Below the pieces are notes generated by a model. That model was not told the origin of the DNA. It searched no databases and worked only from the letters and a program-made list of their open reading frames with translations. A program made the translations under genes and the position numbers. A DNA stretch of 64,000 nt from an uncultured Anaeromusa sp. (GTDB lineage Bacteria > Bacillota > Negativicutes > Anaeromusales > Anaeromusaceae): assembly GCF_963668665.1 (NCBI RefSeq), contig NZ_OY764902.1:1243501-1307500 (forward strand), written 5' to 3'. The first letter of the stretch is position 1. Every line of letters begins with the position of its first letter. Below, one piece after another: positions 33,902-43,189 of the stretch.

Positions 33902-34309
33902 TTACTCTACTTCTTCCACCACCGGCGGCAGGCGGTCCAAAAGCGCCCGCTGCACGGCCAAGGATTCCTGCAAGAGCGATTTGCACTCCTTCACGTCCTG
34001 GTGCAGCGCCTCCTGCCCTCGGCTCAGTTCTCCTATCTTTTCTTCCAGCAACCGCACTTGAACTTGCAATTCGTCTTGATCTTGGCGCAAGCTTTTGATC
34101 TCGCTTTGGACCGAAACAAAGCTGCCCAACTGCCGCTCCAAATGCTCAACCACAGCTTCCATCGGTTGATCTTCTTCAAAAGCGCTGGCCGCGTCCTGCA
34201 GCTCTTGCGCCAGGGTCTGCAAGGCAATAATCCGTTTGGTTACTTTCTTCAAAGCATTACTGCTTTGACTAAACTGGTGCAACAGCACCTGGATTTCCGT
34301 TTCTTCCAT
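33902..34309 (-). CDS. Coiled-coil protein coupled to helicase gene
   Basis: This 135-residue protein is almost wholly alpha-helical with heptad-like leucines (QVLLHQFSQSSNALKK, LERQLGSFVSVQSEIKSLR, LQVQVRLLEEKIGELSRG) and is acidic. No membrane segment or catalytic motif is present. Its start overlaps the stop of the helicase gene by one base, so it is translated with it and is likely a partner of that protein (inference). Family not recognised. Confidence 0.75.
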   Translation of the reverse strand: MEETEIQVLLHQFSQSSNALKKVTKRIIALQTLAQELQDAASAFEEDQPMEAVVEHLERQLGSFVSVQSEIKSLRQDQDELQVQVRLLEEKIGELSRGQEALHQDVKECKSLLQESLAVQRALLDRLPPVVEEVE

Positions 34310-36981
34310 TAGGGTTTACCTCCTTCCGCTTTCGCCAGAGAAAGAAATTCCAATTCGTAGGCGCATTCCTCGCAGGCCTGTGTAAAGGCTTGCATTTTAG
34401 GCAGCCAATAGACTTCCACCGCCAGAGCCTCCATATCCTTTTCCCGGGAAATAGCCGCCATGACTGACGGCAAGCGTTCTTCATGGGGCTCAAAATACCC
34501 TTCCACCTCTTCATAGGAGCGTTGCAAGTGCAGCATCGCCCGCAGCGCCGCCAGCTCATTCGTCGTATCCTTCACCAAGTTCAGTACGCGCTCCCATTCG
34601 CCGGCCCGCTCATAATGCGTCAAGGCCTCTTCCGCCTGCCCTGCCGCCTCGGCTTCCGCCCCCAAGCAGCGAGAAGCGGAAACGCTATCGCCAGCTTGCG
34701 CGTACAAATCGCTGGCATCCAAATAGTATTCTTCGCGCTCGCGCTCCCGCGCCTTTTCCAGCAGCGCCGCCGCTTCCGAAATTCCCTGCAAGCCAAGACG
34801 GGATGCATCAAACACGGCTACCTCTTCCAGCCAGTTCGCCAACGCCGCCAGCACCCCCGCCGGTGCGTCATCTTCATAGAAACACAGGCGTTCCTTGGCT
34901 CTGGTAATAGCTACATAGAGAAGATTAGCCTGATACCTAAGGCGCAGCTGCCCCCGTCCCTGGCCGCCCAGCAGCTCCTCCCAAGCGTCCTTGGCCGAAC
35001 TAAGCAAGCGATAAGCAATGATATAATCATCTTCCGCCCCTTTAAATTCCTGAACCGTATAGACGTTATGCCGTCCGTAACCGCCGGACAAAAGACGCTT
35101 CTTTTCTTGTTCATTGGCTACCAGCACCGTTACATAGCCGCGCTGTACATCCGCCGCCGCCGCCAAGAGTTCTCTGGCATTATCCGGCTGCGCCTGCAGC
35201 CATTGCGGTTTGAACACCCCCGGCAAAAGCGGCTGCAGCAACTGCGTCTCTTCTTGGTCTGAAGCGCCGCACCAACGGCTGCGAAACTGCGCCAACGCAT
35301 TGCCTAGAGCCACAATGGGCTCCCGGCAGCGATAATTTTTCGTCAAAACCCGCAGCTGCGTCCGCAGATGCCCGCGATAATGAAAAGGCATGCGCAGACG
35401 GCCAAAGTCGAAATACGTCGGGTTAATTGTCTGCTGCACATCACCGCTGAATAAAAAGGAATGAAAATCATGGTCGTTGTGCTTCTTGCAGGCCAGTAAA
35501 AAGTAGAGCTGCAGCTCACTTAAATCCTGCACTTCATCAATCACCAGGTAATCGAACTCCGGCTGCAGCCTCCTTGCCGCCAACCTGGCGAGACCTTGCC
35601 GAGCCATGTCGTTTTCATCCAGCAACTGCTGGCTTTCCAGCCACTGTTGATATTGCAGCGCCACTTCATAAAGCTGCTCGCGCTGTTCCGCCCCAAAGAG
35701 AGAATGGTCCAGCGGCAGCTGCAAATACGTATCCTTCGGCAGCAAAGACATCCGATATATTTCCTGCTGCAGCCGCGCCAAAAGCGCCAAGGCTTCTTTT
35801 TTTACCGCCTTTGAAGGAGCTCCGACAGCGCCTTGAAATAAACCTTGGCTGCCGTCACGGCGCAAAATGCGCCACCAGCCGTGACCGTCTTCTTGCCAAA
35901 ACCCAATGTCCTCCAGCCAGCGCGCCGTTTCTTCCTCTATTGAATACTTGCGTTGCAGCAACAAATCTTGCCGCAGCCAGTGACGCCCCATGCCACCCTT
36001 TAAAAGCCCTCGAATCTCCTGCCAGGCGTCGGAAGCAGAGAAGCTGCTGGCGCTCCCATAGACCCTCCAAAATTGGCTTTCAAAAACCCGGAACGAGACT
36101 ACGTCTTTTTCCCTGACGTCCAACCGTTCCCGACAGTAGGATGCTACACAATGAAACTCCGTTTGCGCTCGGACCGATTCCGACGCTCCCTCACACCACG
36201 CTTCATACAAGGCCTGCGTATCATCCCTCAGCCGCTTGGCATACGTAAAATAGCCCAGCTTAGCTTCCTGAGAACTCCGCGCCATCAGCTTATGCAGCCC
36301 CACGGTCGACTTGCCGGTACCGGCTCCGCCAGCAAGAAACAACGGCTCGCCTTCGCTAAGCACACAGTCATACTGCTCTTGGCTGAGATATAGCTGCCAG
36401 TCGCCCCGGCCTTCCTCTACCAATCGAGCCAAGCCTTCATCGGTAGTTAAATACCAGGCGGCTGCATCAAGAATCTGCGGCACATTGCCCCAGTATTGCT
36501 GACTCCGGCGCAAAGCCTCACTTTCTCCGACTTCTTCGTAAGGTTCTTCGCAAAATGCCGCATCCTCCGCTCCGGCTGCAGCTGCAGCCGCTTGCAGCGA
36601 AACACCTCGCCGCACCTGCGTATCATGCTTACAGTATTCTAAAAGCACCACGCTGTCCGATGCCACCTCCCGACGCAAACCGGGAATATCTCTAGCATAC
36701 AAAAACAAAATTCGGTCGCCGCTGTTGACGCGAAATTTATAAACCGTCCGCGCGCCGCCCTGTAGTGAGCGAACATACATCCCTTTCGTCTGGGCAAACA
36801 ACGGCCCTGAAAGTTTGGCTAAATACTCCGGCAGCCTAGCGGCGACAAAAGCCCGTTTCTCTAATGGTACGCTTTCCCAAAAATTGCGGGCCACCAACTG
36901 CCTGCGCTGCTCCGACAATCCCCAACACTCCTTGCTATGCAAAAAAAGGAAAGCCAACGCCGCCACGCTGCTTTCCCGCAT
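34309..36981 (-). CDS. UvrD-like superfamily 1 helicase with RelE-like N-terminal domain
   Basis: This 890-residue protein has three parts. Residues about 25-125 look like a RelE/ParE toxin-type fold (SLQGGARTVYKFRVNSGDRILFLY, then SVVLLEYCKHDTQVRRG). Residues 200-720 are a UvrD/Rep-type helicase with Walker A GGAGTGKST (218-226), Walker B LVIDEVQDLSE (around 482), motif III-like LFSGDVQQTIN, motif IV-like LTKNYRC and motif VI LLYVAITRAKERL. Residues 720-890 are helical with TPR-like pairs (ALTHYERAGEWERVLNL). It could act on DNA or RNA. The genetic partner is a small coiled-coil protein. The start has only a weak AGAGAG site. Confidence 0.85.
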   Translation of the reverse strand: MRESSVAALAFLFLHSKECWGLSEQRRQLVARNFWESVPLEKRAFVAARLPEYLAKLSGPLFAQTKGMYVRSLQGGARTVYKFRVNSGDRILFLYARDIPGLRREVASDSVVLLEYCKHDTQVRRGVSLQAAAAAAGAEDAAFCEEPYEEVGESEALRRSQQYWGNVPQILDAAAWYLTTDEGLARLVEEGRGDWQLYLSQEQYDCVLSEGEPLFLAGGAGTGKSTVGLHKLMARSSQEAKLGYFTYAKRLRDDTQALYEAWCEGASESVRAQTEFHCVASYCRERLDVREKDVVSFRVFESQFWRVYGSASSFSASDAWQEIRGLLKGGMGRHWLRQDLLLQRKYSIEEETARWLEDIGFWQEDGHGWWRILRRDGSQGLFQGAVGAPSKAVKKEALALLARLQQEIYRMSLLPKDTYLQLPLDHSLFGAEQREQLYEVALQYQQWLESQQLLDENDMARQGLARLAARRLQPEFDYLVIDEVQDLSELQLYFLLACKKHNDHDFHSFLFSGDVQQTINPTYFDFGRLRMPFHYRGHLRTQLRVLTKNYRCREPIVALGNALAQFRSRWCGASDQEETQLLQPLLPGVFKPQWLQAQPDNARELLAAAADVQRGYVTVLVANEQEKKRLLSGGYGRHNVYTVQEFKGAEDDYIIAYRLLSSAKDAWEELLGGQGRGQLRLRYQANLLYVAITRAKERLCFYEDDAPAGVLAALANWLEEVAVFDASRLGLQGISEAAALLEKAREREREEYYLDASDLYAQAGDSVSASRCLGAEAEAAGQAEEALTHYERAGEWERVLNLVKDTTNELAALRAMLHLQRSYEEVEGYFEPHEERLPSVMAAISREKDMEALAVEVYWLPKMQAFTQACEECAYELEFLSLAKAEGGKP

Positions 36982-37071
36982 TTCTCTCTACTGTGATATT
37001 ATACGTTGTCTCTCAAAATCCTGCCGCCTGCGCCAAGAAGGTCGCATTTATTCTCCAAGTCTCCGTTCCCC

Positions 37072-37710
37072 TCAAGACCGCTCTTTTAGATACTTATAGA
37101 TGGTAAAGCGGGACACATTTAATTTTTCCGCAATCGCAGGAATGCTTTTGGCAAATTGAAACGCCCCTTGCTCACTCAGAAGCGCAATCATCTGCAGCCG
37201 ATCCTCACGGTTGAGCAAGGCTACGGGCTTTCCCAAACGCTGCAAGCAAGCCTCAAAAATGGAATCCAACGTAGGCGCCGAGGCATGAAGCTCCTCTTCA
37301 ATCGGCGCGCCCACAGCCGTCAGTTCCGCCAGCACCGATTTGGCTAATTCCAGATGGGTATAATCGTAGTTGATGCCTATGGCATAATGATAATCTTCGC
37401 CGCGCAAATGAAAAGTGGAGCTTTTTAAAAGCCGCCCTTCCTTCGTTTTCCCCTGGCTGTTCACAAAGTCCCGGCCCTCAAAAAATTCGTCCAGCTTCTG
37501 CACGCCCAAAATAGACAAGCTGTCGCCCACCTGACGCTTAGTCACCTCGCCATGATAGATCGACACAATGGAGCTTTCTTTATTGTTCATATCATGGATT
37601 ACCACTTCGCAGGACGGGCCAAACATCTGCGCCACTCCTGCCGCCAAGCGATCCAAAAATTCCAGAGCCGCTTCTTTTTGCAAAACTTTCACCGCCTTTG
37701 TCTCTATCAT
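37072..37710 (-). CDS. YheO-like PAS-domain transcriptional regulator
   Basis: This 212-residue protein has an N-terminal YheO-type PAS-like domain (FGPSCEVVIHDMNN, IGINYDYTHLELA) and a C-terminal helix-turn-helix (FAKSIPAIAEKLNVSRFTIYKYLKE). Such regulators sense small molecules and control amino-acid or sulfur metabolism in known cases; the target here is unclear. It stands alone between the helicase operon and a stretch of repeats. Confidence 0.88.
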   Translation of the reverse strand: MIETKAVKVLQKEAALEFLDRLAAGVAQMFGPSCEVVIHDMNNKESSIVSIYHGEVTKRQVGDSLSILGVQKLDEFFEGRDFVNSQGKTKEGRLLKSSTFHLRGEDYHYAIGINYDYTHLELAKSVLAELTAVGAPIEEELHASAPTLDSIFEACLQRLGKPVALLNREDRLQMIALLSEQGAFQFAKSIPAIAEKLNVSRFTIYKYLKERS

Positions 37711-37726
37711 ATCACAGAAACGAAAA

Positions 37727-37868
37727 ACGAACAGGAGTCGCGGGAGTCACGGGAGGGTTCGAAGGAGGGTTACGAAGTATGATTTTTAACAGGAGTAGAG
37801 TGAGTAGAGGGAGGGCTACCAATGATTATATTGGAGATTATTATTGGTGCAAGACGATCCGCCTAACT
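37727..37868 (+). repeat. Purine-rich GGAGT repeat (double copy) followed by a fragment of the large structured repeat
   Basis: The first unit holds ACAGGAGTCGCGGGAGTCAC and GGGAGGGTTCGAAGGAGGG; the second holds AACAGGAGTAGAGTGAGTAG and AGGGAGGGCTACC. From 37818 the sequence TTATTATTGGTGCAAGACG is close to the segment TTTTATTGGAGCAAGACGG inside the large repeat at 26845 and 63195, so a decayed piece of that element seems to follow. No gene is seen in 37711-38040. Confidence 0.7.
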
Positions 37869-37872
37869 CCGG

Positions 37873-37906
37873 GCATGAAAAAAGCCGCTAAAAACGGCTT
37901 TTCATC
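37873..37906 (-). terminator. Terminator after the YitT-family gene
   Basis: Arms GATGAAAAGCCG and CGGCTTTTTTCAT around a TTTTTAG loop on the minus strand, ending in a T-run. It lies about 135 bases beyond the yitT-like stop codon. Confidence 0.7.
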
Positions 37907-37931
37907 TCTATGAATCGTATTGCTCTTTCTG

Positions 37932-38040
37932 TTCCACCGAACCCTCACTCTACTCCCTACTCCTGTTTATAATATCGTGCCCCGTAACCCTCTGCCATAC
38001 CCTCCGGTCACTCTGGTTCTCTGGTTCGTAACTCCCGCGT
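37932..38040 (-). repeat. Purine-rich GGAGT repeat, inverted copy
   Basis: On the minus strand this reads CCGGAGGGTATGGCAGAGGG and later AACAGGAGTAGGGAGTAGAG, matching the family at 37727 in opposite orientation, so the two copies face each other around the terminator. It begins directly after the stop codon of the YitT-family gene. Confidence 0.65.
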
Positions 38041-38640
38041 CTACGCCGCTTCGGCATGCGCCGCCGGCGTCCGATAGGAACTGGCGATGCGCTTGCGGAA
38101 CAAGCTGATCACGCTAGACACCACCACAATGGACAGCGCTGAAAACAAGGCTTCTCCGGCACCGACCACTAAAATACTGGAGCCTACAATTACTGCATCA
38201 AAGCAAAAATTGAGCTTCCCCGGATCCCAGCCATAGCGCTGCTGCAAATACACAGTCAACACGCCGGTCCCACCTAGCGAGCTTTGCCCCATAAAGAGCA
38301 ACGACAGACCTAAGCCGGCCAGCACGCCACCCGCAAGAGCTCCAAACAAGGGATCTAATTGCATCGCCGGAGCGATACGCTCCACACCGGTCAGCAACAC
38401 CACTATCACAACCGACAACAAGGTGCTAGCCGTAAACTTCCAACCCAGCCGCTTGAGCGACAAAATGTAAAACGGCGTATTCACCACAAAAAACAGGCCG
38501 TCGAAGGGAATTTGGAACCAATAGGCCAGGTTAAGAGCCAGGCCTGTCGTACCTCCGGTGGTAATATGCGCATACTTGAAAATTAAAATGCCCAGACTTA
38601 TGGACAGACAGCCCGCCAACACCGTCAAAATCCGTTTCAT
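38041..38640 (-). CDS. YitT-family membrane protein (short form)
   Basis: This 199-residue protein has about five membrane segments and matches the YitT membrane domain (YAHITTGGTTGLALNL, SLGGTGVLTVYLQQRYG). The usual C-terminal cytoplasmic DUF2179 domain of YitT proteins is absent, so it is about 80 residues shorter than typical members. Function is unknown. The ATG at 38640 has AAGAAGG upstream; the longer frame is not supported. Confidence 0.8.
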   Translation of the reverse strand: MKRILTVLAGCLSISLGILIFKYAHITTGGTTGLALNLAYWFQIPFDGLFFVVNTPFYILSLKRLGWKFTASTLLSVVIVVLLTGVERIAPAMQLDPLFGALAGGVLAGLGLSLLFMGQSSLGGTGVLTVYLQQRYGWDPGKLNFCFDAVIVGSSILVVGAGEALFSALSIVVVSSVISLFRKRIASSYRTPAAHAEAA

Positions 38641-38719
38641 AGAACAGCAACCTTCTTTCAACATGGAATACTTCCATCTTAAAAGAAGGCTCACACATTG
38701 TCAACATTTTTTGTAACAA

Positions 38720-41602
38720 TTAAACAGTTTGTTGATTTTTGTTTTCCTGCGCCCACTCCAGCGCAGCGTCCGCCGTCAAAGGGCGCGCAATATAATAACC
38801 TTGCACTAAATCAAAGCCGCAACGTCCGACACTCTGCCACTCCAACTCCGTTTCCACGCCTTCGGCGACCACCTCCATGTTCAACGCATGCATCATTTCC
38901 ACAATGGCCGCTATATACTGCATATGGCGTTCATCGTCGCCTAAATTTTGCACCAACGTACGAGAAATTTTCAAAGACTCAAAAGGTAACCGCAACAACT
39001 GCGCCAAGGAGGAAAACCCTTCGCCAAAGTCATCCATGGAAAGAGTTAGGCCTTGTTGCTTCAACTCATGCAAGCTAGTTACCGCTTGCCCGATCGAAGC
39101 CATAAACACGCTTTCCGTAACCTCCAAGATAATGGCATTGCGATCTTGCAGCTTTTTATGCAAAAGGTCTTCGACCATGCTGCAAAAGCCTTCATCTTCC
39201 AACTGTTGTGTCGATACATTCACATGCACTCGCACCGCCCCCAACCCTTGCTGCCGCAAATTGTCAGCAAAGCGGCAAGCCTCCTCCAGCACCCACAGAC
39301 CGATACGAGGCATCAAGCCGCATTGCTCCGCCAGCGGAATAAACTTACCTGGCGGCACCTGCCCGTATTCTGCACTACGCCAACGCAGCAACGCTTCAAA
39401 GGCCACGAGATTTTTCGCAGCATCAACAATCGGCTGAAATACCAGGCTAAACTCCCGATTGGCAATGGCGCTGCGCAAGGCGTTGGATAAAAAGAGCTTT
39501 TCCCGAGTTTCCTTCAACAATTCCCGCGTGCACATACGCCAAGTATTTTTACCGCTGTCTTTGGCTTCATATAGAGCAGCGTCAGCATTTTGCAACAGCT
39601 CTTCTACAGTCAGGCCATCACGCGGATAAGCGGCAATACCCATACTAGCCGTTATATGGAGCGGATGCTCGTCCACTGTTTCACCCGCTTCAATCGCCCG
39701 CAGCAGTTGCTCCGCTACCGGCCCCGCTTCTTTACATGCCGTTTCAGGCAGCCACAAACCAAACTCATCTCCGCCCAGCCTGGCAATCATGCCGCCTACA
39801 GGCACATGGCGTTTCAGCGCCGCCGCTACGGTACAAATAAAATGATCTCCCCTGCTATGCCCTAACGAATCATTGATCAGCTTCAAGTTGTCCAAGTCCA
39901 GTAAGAATATATAGCCTGATAACGCTTCGTCACCAGCTGAAATCTTTTCCTGTAATTGCCTGTAAAAATTTCTCCGGTTGGGCAGTCCTGTCAGCTCATC
40001 AACATACGCCAGTTGATACATGCTTTCATGGTCTTGCGCCCTAGCCAGAGCTGCGGAAACAATATTAGCGTATTGACGCAAAATGGCTTCGGCTTTAGCA
40101 TCCATCACAGAGCTTGTCTCCGACCACGCTACCACCAGCACTCCAATGATTTCTTTACCCAACTTTAGCGGTAAACCGATACAACTGCCAATAGGCGCCT
40201 TATAAAAAAAAGACAGCTTCGCCGCATAAGAGTGGTAATCCGGCACAAAAACGACTTCGCCACGCTGTAGCACCTCTTGCGTCAAGCCCTCAGACAGTCC
40301 TCCCCGAAAACCCACTGGCAGGCAATAACGCCCGGCGGACTGGCGTACAACCCAGCCATCTTTGGTTTCATTTAGCGTAGAGATTACACTGTGAAGTCCT
40401 CCCGCCAAACGAATGGCATCCTGGGTAACCACCGCCATCAACGCCTGCGTAGATTCCCCTTCCGTAATCAAGTGACCGGTCATCTCTTGAAAAGAGCGGG
40501 CCTGTGCCGCGGCATCCTCACCTTGCCGCGCAATTTCGGCAAAGGATTGCTGCAATCCCTCTACCATCCGGTTAAAAGAAGCTGCCAGTTCGTCCAATTC
40601 CTCATAGCCTGACGCCTGTACTTTTGCCGCCAGATCGCCTTCGCCAATGCGTTTGACCTCCGCTGCCAGCGCGACAATAGGCTGACTAAGGCGCTTGGCT
40701 ACCCAGAAAGAAAACGAGATCACTAGCGCCATGGACGCCAAGAACAACCCTAAAAACCAGACAGCCAGCTGCCGCAACGGCGCGTAAACCACATCCTCCG
40801 GTACCGACATAACCAAAAACCACTGCATCGCAGGGACCTGTTTAAAATACACAAGCCGCGAATTCCCATTGTAATAGTACCGTCCCCAGCCTTGTTCCTC
40901 TCGCAGCATACGGCGTATGGTTTCTTTCATATCCTCCTGGTAATCGGGAGACTGCAAAACATTTACCCCTAAGACGGCGCTTTCCGGATGCACCAGCACC
41001 ACTCCGTTCCGATCCAGAAGATAGGCATAGCCTCCTTCGTACTCGCTGGCCCAATTCAGATTTTCCAGTAGGGTTTTCAGGGGCACATCCGCCCCTGCAA
41101 CGCCGTAAACTTGCCCCTGCGCGTCATGTATAGGCATCACGATGGCCAGAGCCATCTGCTGGGTCACCATATCCAAATAAGGAGCCGTCACCTTAAGACG
41201 CCCCGCCTCTACAGCCTCCTTATACCAGGGTCGCTGCCGCGGATCATAACCGGAGGGAGGTTTCCAGCCGCTACCGTCGATAAAGTCTCCGTTCATGAAG
41301 CCAAAATACATATCCGTCAGTTCCGGATCCACCTGCTTGTAACCGGACAGCCGGTCAGCCGTCAGCGTTCCTTCTTGCGCCTCTCTCTCCAAATTATACC
41401 AACTTATTTCCAGCAACTTGGCTTTACTCAAAATATTGTTATTCAGTTCATTCGTGTGTGTCACCACGTTGACCGCCAATTCCCGCTCTATCTTCGACGT
41501 TAGCTCACGCTGAACAAGATAATACCCCAAAAAGGCCGCCACCAGCAGCATTGCGCCTGTCAATCCGGCAAATAAAATTGTCAGCTTCTCTCGAATACGC
41601 AT
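38720..41602 (-). CDS. dCache-HAMP-GAF-GGDEF-EAL cyclic-di-GMP signalling protein
   Basis: This 960-residue protein starts at the ATG at 41602 behind GGAGGAG. Two membrane segments (near residues 8-28 and 280-300) bracket a periplasmic dCache domain (GSGWKPPSGYDPRQRPWY); then come HAMP (around 300-350), GAF (about 385-520), GGDEF and EAL domains. The GGDEF signature is intact (RLGGDEFGLWL, near 610), so diguanylate cyclase activity is plausible. The EAL domain keeps EAL (FEALLRW, near 734), EVTESVF, DDFGEGFSS and EGVETE, so phosphodiesterase activity is also plausible, though the usual KID motif reads KIS. It probably links an external signal to c-di-GMP level. Confidence 0.92.
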   Translation of the reverse strand: MRIREKLTILFAGLTGAMLLVAAFLGYYLVQRELTSKIERELAVNVVTHTNELNNNILSKAKLLEISWYNLEREAQEGTLTADRLSGYKQVDPELTDMYFGFMNGDFIDGSGWKPPSGYDPRQRPWYKEAVEAGRLKVTAPYLDMVTQQMALAIVMPIHDAQGQVYGVAGADVPLKTLLENLNWASEYEGGYAYLLDRNGVVLVHPESAVLGVNVLQSPDYQEDMKETIRRMLREEQGWGRYYYNGNSRLVYFKQVPAMQWFLVMSVPEDVVYAPLRQLAVWFLGLFLASMALVISFSFWVAKRLSQPIVALAAEVKRIGEGDLAAKVQASGYEELDELAASFNRMVEGLQQSFAEIARQGEDAAAQARSFQEMTGHLITEGESTQALMAVVTQDAIRLAGGLHSVISTLNETKDGWVVRQSAGRYCLPVGFRGGLSEGLTQEVLQRGEVVFVPDYHSYAAKLSFFYKAPIGSCIGLPLKLGKEIIGVLVVAWSETSSVMDAKAEAILRQYANIVSAALARAQDHESMYQLAYVDELTGLPNRRNFYRQLQEKISAGDEALSGYIFLLDLDNLKLINDSLGHSRGDHFICTVAAALKRHVPVGGMIARLGGDEFGLWLPETACKEAGPVAEQLLRAIEAGETVDEHPLHITASMGIAAYPRDGLTVEELLQNADAALYEAKDSGKNTWRMCTRELLKETREKLFLSNALRSAIANREFSLVFQPIVDAAKNLVAFEALLRWRSAEYGQVPPGKFIPLAEQCGLMPRIGLWVLEEACRFADNLRQQGLGAVRVHVNVSTQQLEDEGFCSMVEDLLHKKLQDRNAIILEVTESVFMASIGQAVTSLHELKQQGLTLSMDDFGEGFSSLAQLLRLPFESLKISRTLVQNLGDDERHMQYIAAIVEMMHALNMEVVAEGVETELEWQSVGRCGFDLVQGYYIARPLTADAALEWAQENKNQQTV

Positions 41603-41836
41603 AGCTACTCCTCCAATGAATACTATTGGGGTACATATTCTTTTCACAACTTCCAAATCCTGCCGCTTGAAAATAATACACTACAACAGGGCAAGAAAAC
41701 GAAACATACAATAACTAAAAAATACAAGGCGCAATTTTTGAACAAAAGTTATGAAATTCGCACTGCCTTAAAAGGGCTATCTTGGAAAAGCAAAAAAGAG
41801 TCCCCCTTTACAAGAAGGACTCTTCAAAAAGACCGT

Positions 41837-43144
41837 TTAGGCTAGCTCTTTGTCTTTGGTCTCATGCGCCAGCAATACCATGACCAACAATGATAAAATG
41901 GAACCAGCCATCAAATAATAGGTGGGCGCCAGATTATCCCCAGTGGAAGCAATCAACCAAGTCGAAATAAAAGGAGCCGTCCCGCCGAAGCAAGCCACGG
42001 CAATATTATAGCCGATGGCAATAGCGCTGCAACGGATATTAGTGGGGAAAATTTCTGTCATGTACACCGTCGCACCACCGCAAATGAGAGCTTCTAAAAG
42101 CGCCAGCGCCACTAAAACAGCCAGCATGACCATCGAATCCTGCGTCGTACTCAGCACGAAGAACAGCGGATATCCCAACAGAATAAACCCCAGAGACGCG
42201 GCAATAATCACCGGTTTGCGGCCAATCTTATCCGCCAAAATTCCTGTAAAAGGAATGGCCAGCATAAAAACTACAATCAACAGCGTATTGAGCGACAATC
42301 CCACAGACAGAGGAAATTTCAGCACTTTAGAAATATACGTCGGCATATAAGCCATAACCAGCCAATACGAAATCGTCCAACCGATAACAATGCCAAAACT
42401 CAAAACGGTCTCTTTCTTATAATTGCGCAGCACTTCCATGAGCGGCGTTTGCGCCAAGGTCTGCGTTTCCTCGCACGCCTTAAAGCTTGGCGTTTCATCT
42501 ACCTTTTTGCGAATAAACATACCAAAACAAGCAATAAGCAAACCCGTCCAAAACGGGATGCGCCAACCCCAGGCATTCATATCCTCCGGCGACAGCATAG
42601 CGCTTAACAAGGCTCCAGAACCGGAACCCAACAGCAGGCCGACGGCGATGCTGAATTGCGACCAGCTGACAATAAAGCCCCTGTTTTTGGGCGTTGAATA
42701 CTCCGCCAAAAAAGACATGCAGCTGCCCCATTCACCGCCTGTAGAAATACCCTGCAGCAACCGGCAGACCGCCAGCAATATCGGCGCCCAAACACCGATC
42801 TGCGCATACGTAGGCAGACAACCTACGGCAAAGGTGCTCAATCCCATCAGCATGACCGTCCAGGTCAGCACTTGACGCCGCCCTACCCGGTCCGCATAAT
42901 GACCGAAAACCAAGCCTCCTACTGGCCGCATAATAAATCCAACACCAAAAACGATGAACGACAGCATCAGCGCCGTCACCGGGTCCTTAGACGAAAAAAA
43001 TTGGGAAGAAATAATGGAAGCAAAATACCCGTACAAACCATAATCAAACCATTCTAACGCATTTCCCACCGATCCGGCCAGAACCGCTTTCGCCATAGCT
43101 CCGCCGGAACGCTTTTCTTCTTGCACCGCATAGGCCGCCTTCAT
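41837..43144 (-). CDS. MHS-family MFS transporter
   Basis: This 435-residue protein has 12 membrane segments and the metabolite:H+ symporter signature GNALEWFDYGLYGYFAS near its start, followed by GGLVFGHYADRVGRRQVL and GGEWGSCMSFLAEYSTPKNRG. Relatives carry citrate, alpha-ketoglutarate, proline/betaine or shikimate. The ATG at 43144 is preferred to one six bases upstream because GGAG lies nine bases before it. It is followed in the transcript by nothing else but preceded by an amidohydrolase gene 45 bases upstream, so it may import the substrate of that enzyme. Confidence 0.88.
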   Translation of the reverse strand: MKAAYAVQEEKRSGGAMAKAVLAGSVGNALEWFDYGLYGYFASIISSQFFSSKDPVTALMLSFIVFGVGFIMRPVGGLVFGHYADRVGRRQVLTWTVMLMGLSTFAVGCLPTYAQIGVWAPILLAVCRLLQGISTGGEWGSCMSFLAEYSTPKNRGFIVSWSQFSIAVGLLLGSGSGALLSAMLSPEDMNAWGWRIPFWTGLLIACFGMFIRKKVDETPSFKACEETQTLAQTPLMEVLRNYKKETVLSFGIVIGWTISYWLVMAYMPTYISKVLKFPLSVGLSLNTLLIVVFMLAIPFTGILADKIGRKPVIIAASLGFILLGYPLFFVLSTTQDSMVMLAVLVALALLEALICGGATVYMTEIFPTNIRCSAIAIGYNIAVACFGGTAPFISTWLIASTGDNLAPTYYLMAGSILSLLVMVLLAHETKDKELA

Positions 43145-43189
43145 ACTCATCGTCTCCTTTCTTAACCCCGCCAGATTACCGATCTATCC

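Noticed and set aside
34483..35262. Plus-strand frame of 259 codons opposite the helicase gene
   Set aside because: It is antisense to well-conserved helicase motifs and has composition typical of shadow frames.
37748..37777. Ribosome-binding sites for small genes in the purine-rich repeat
   Set aside because: The GGAG motifs recur in a fixed repeat pattern and no conserved short frame follows them in the other copies.
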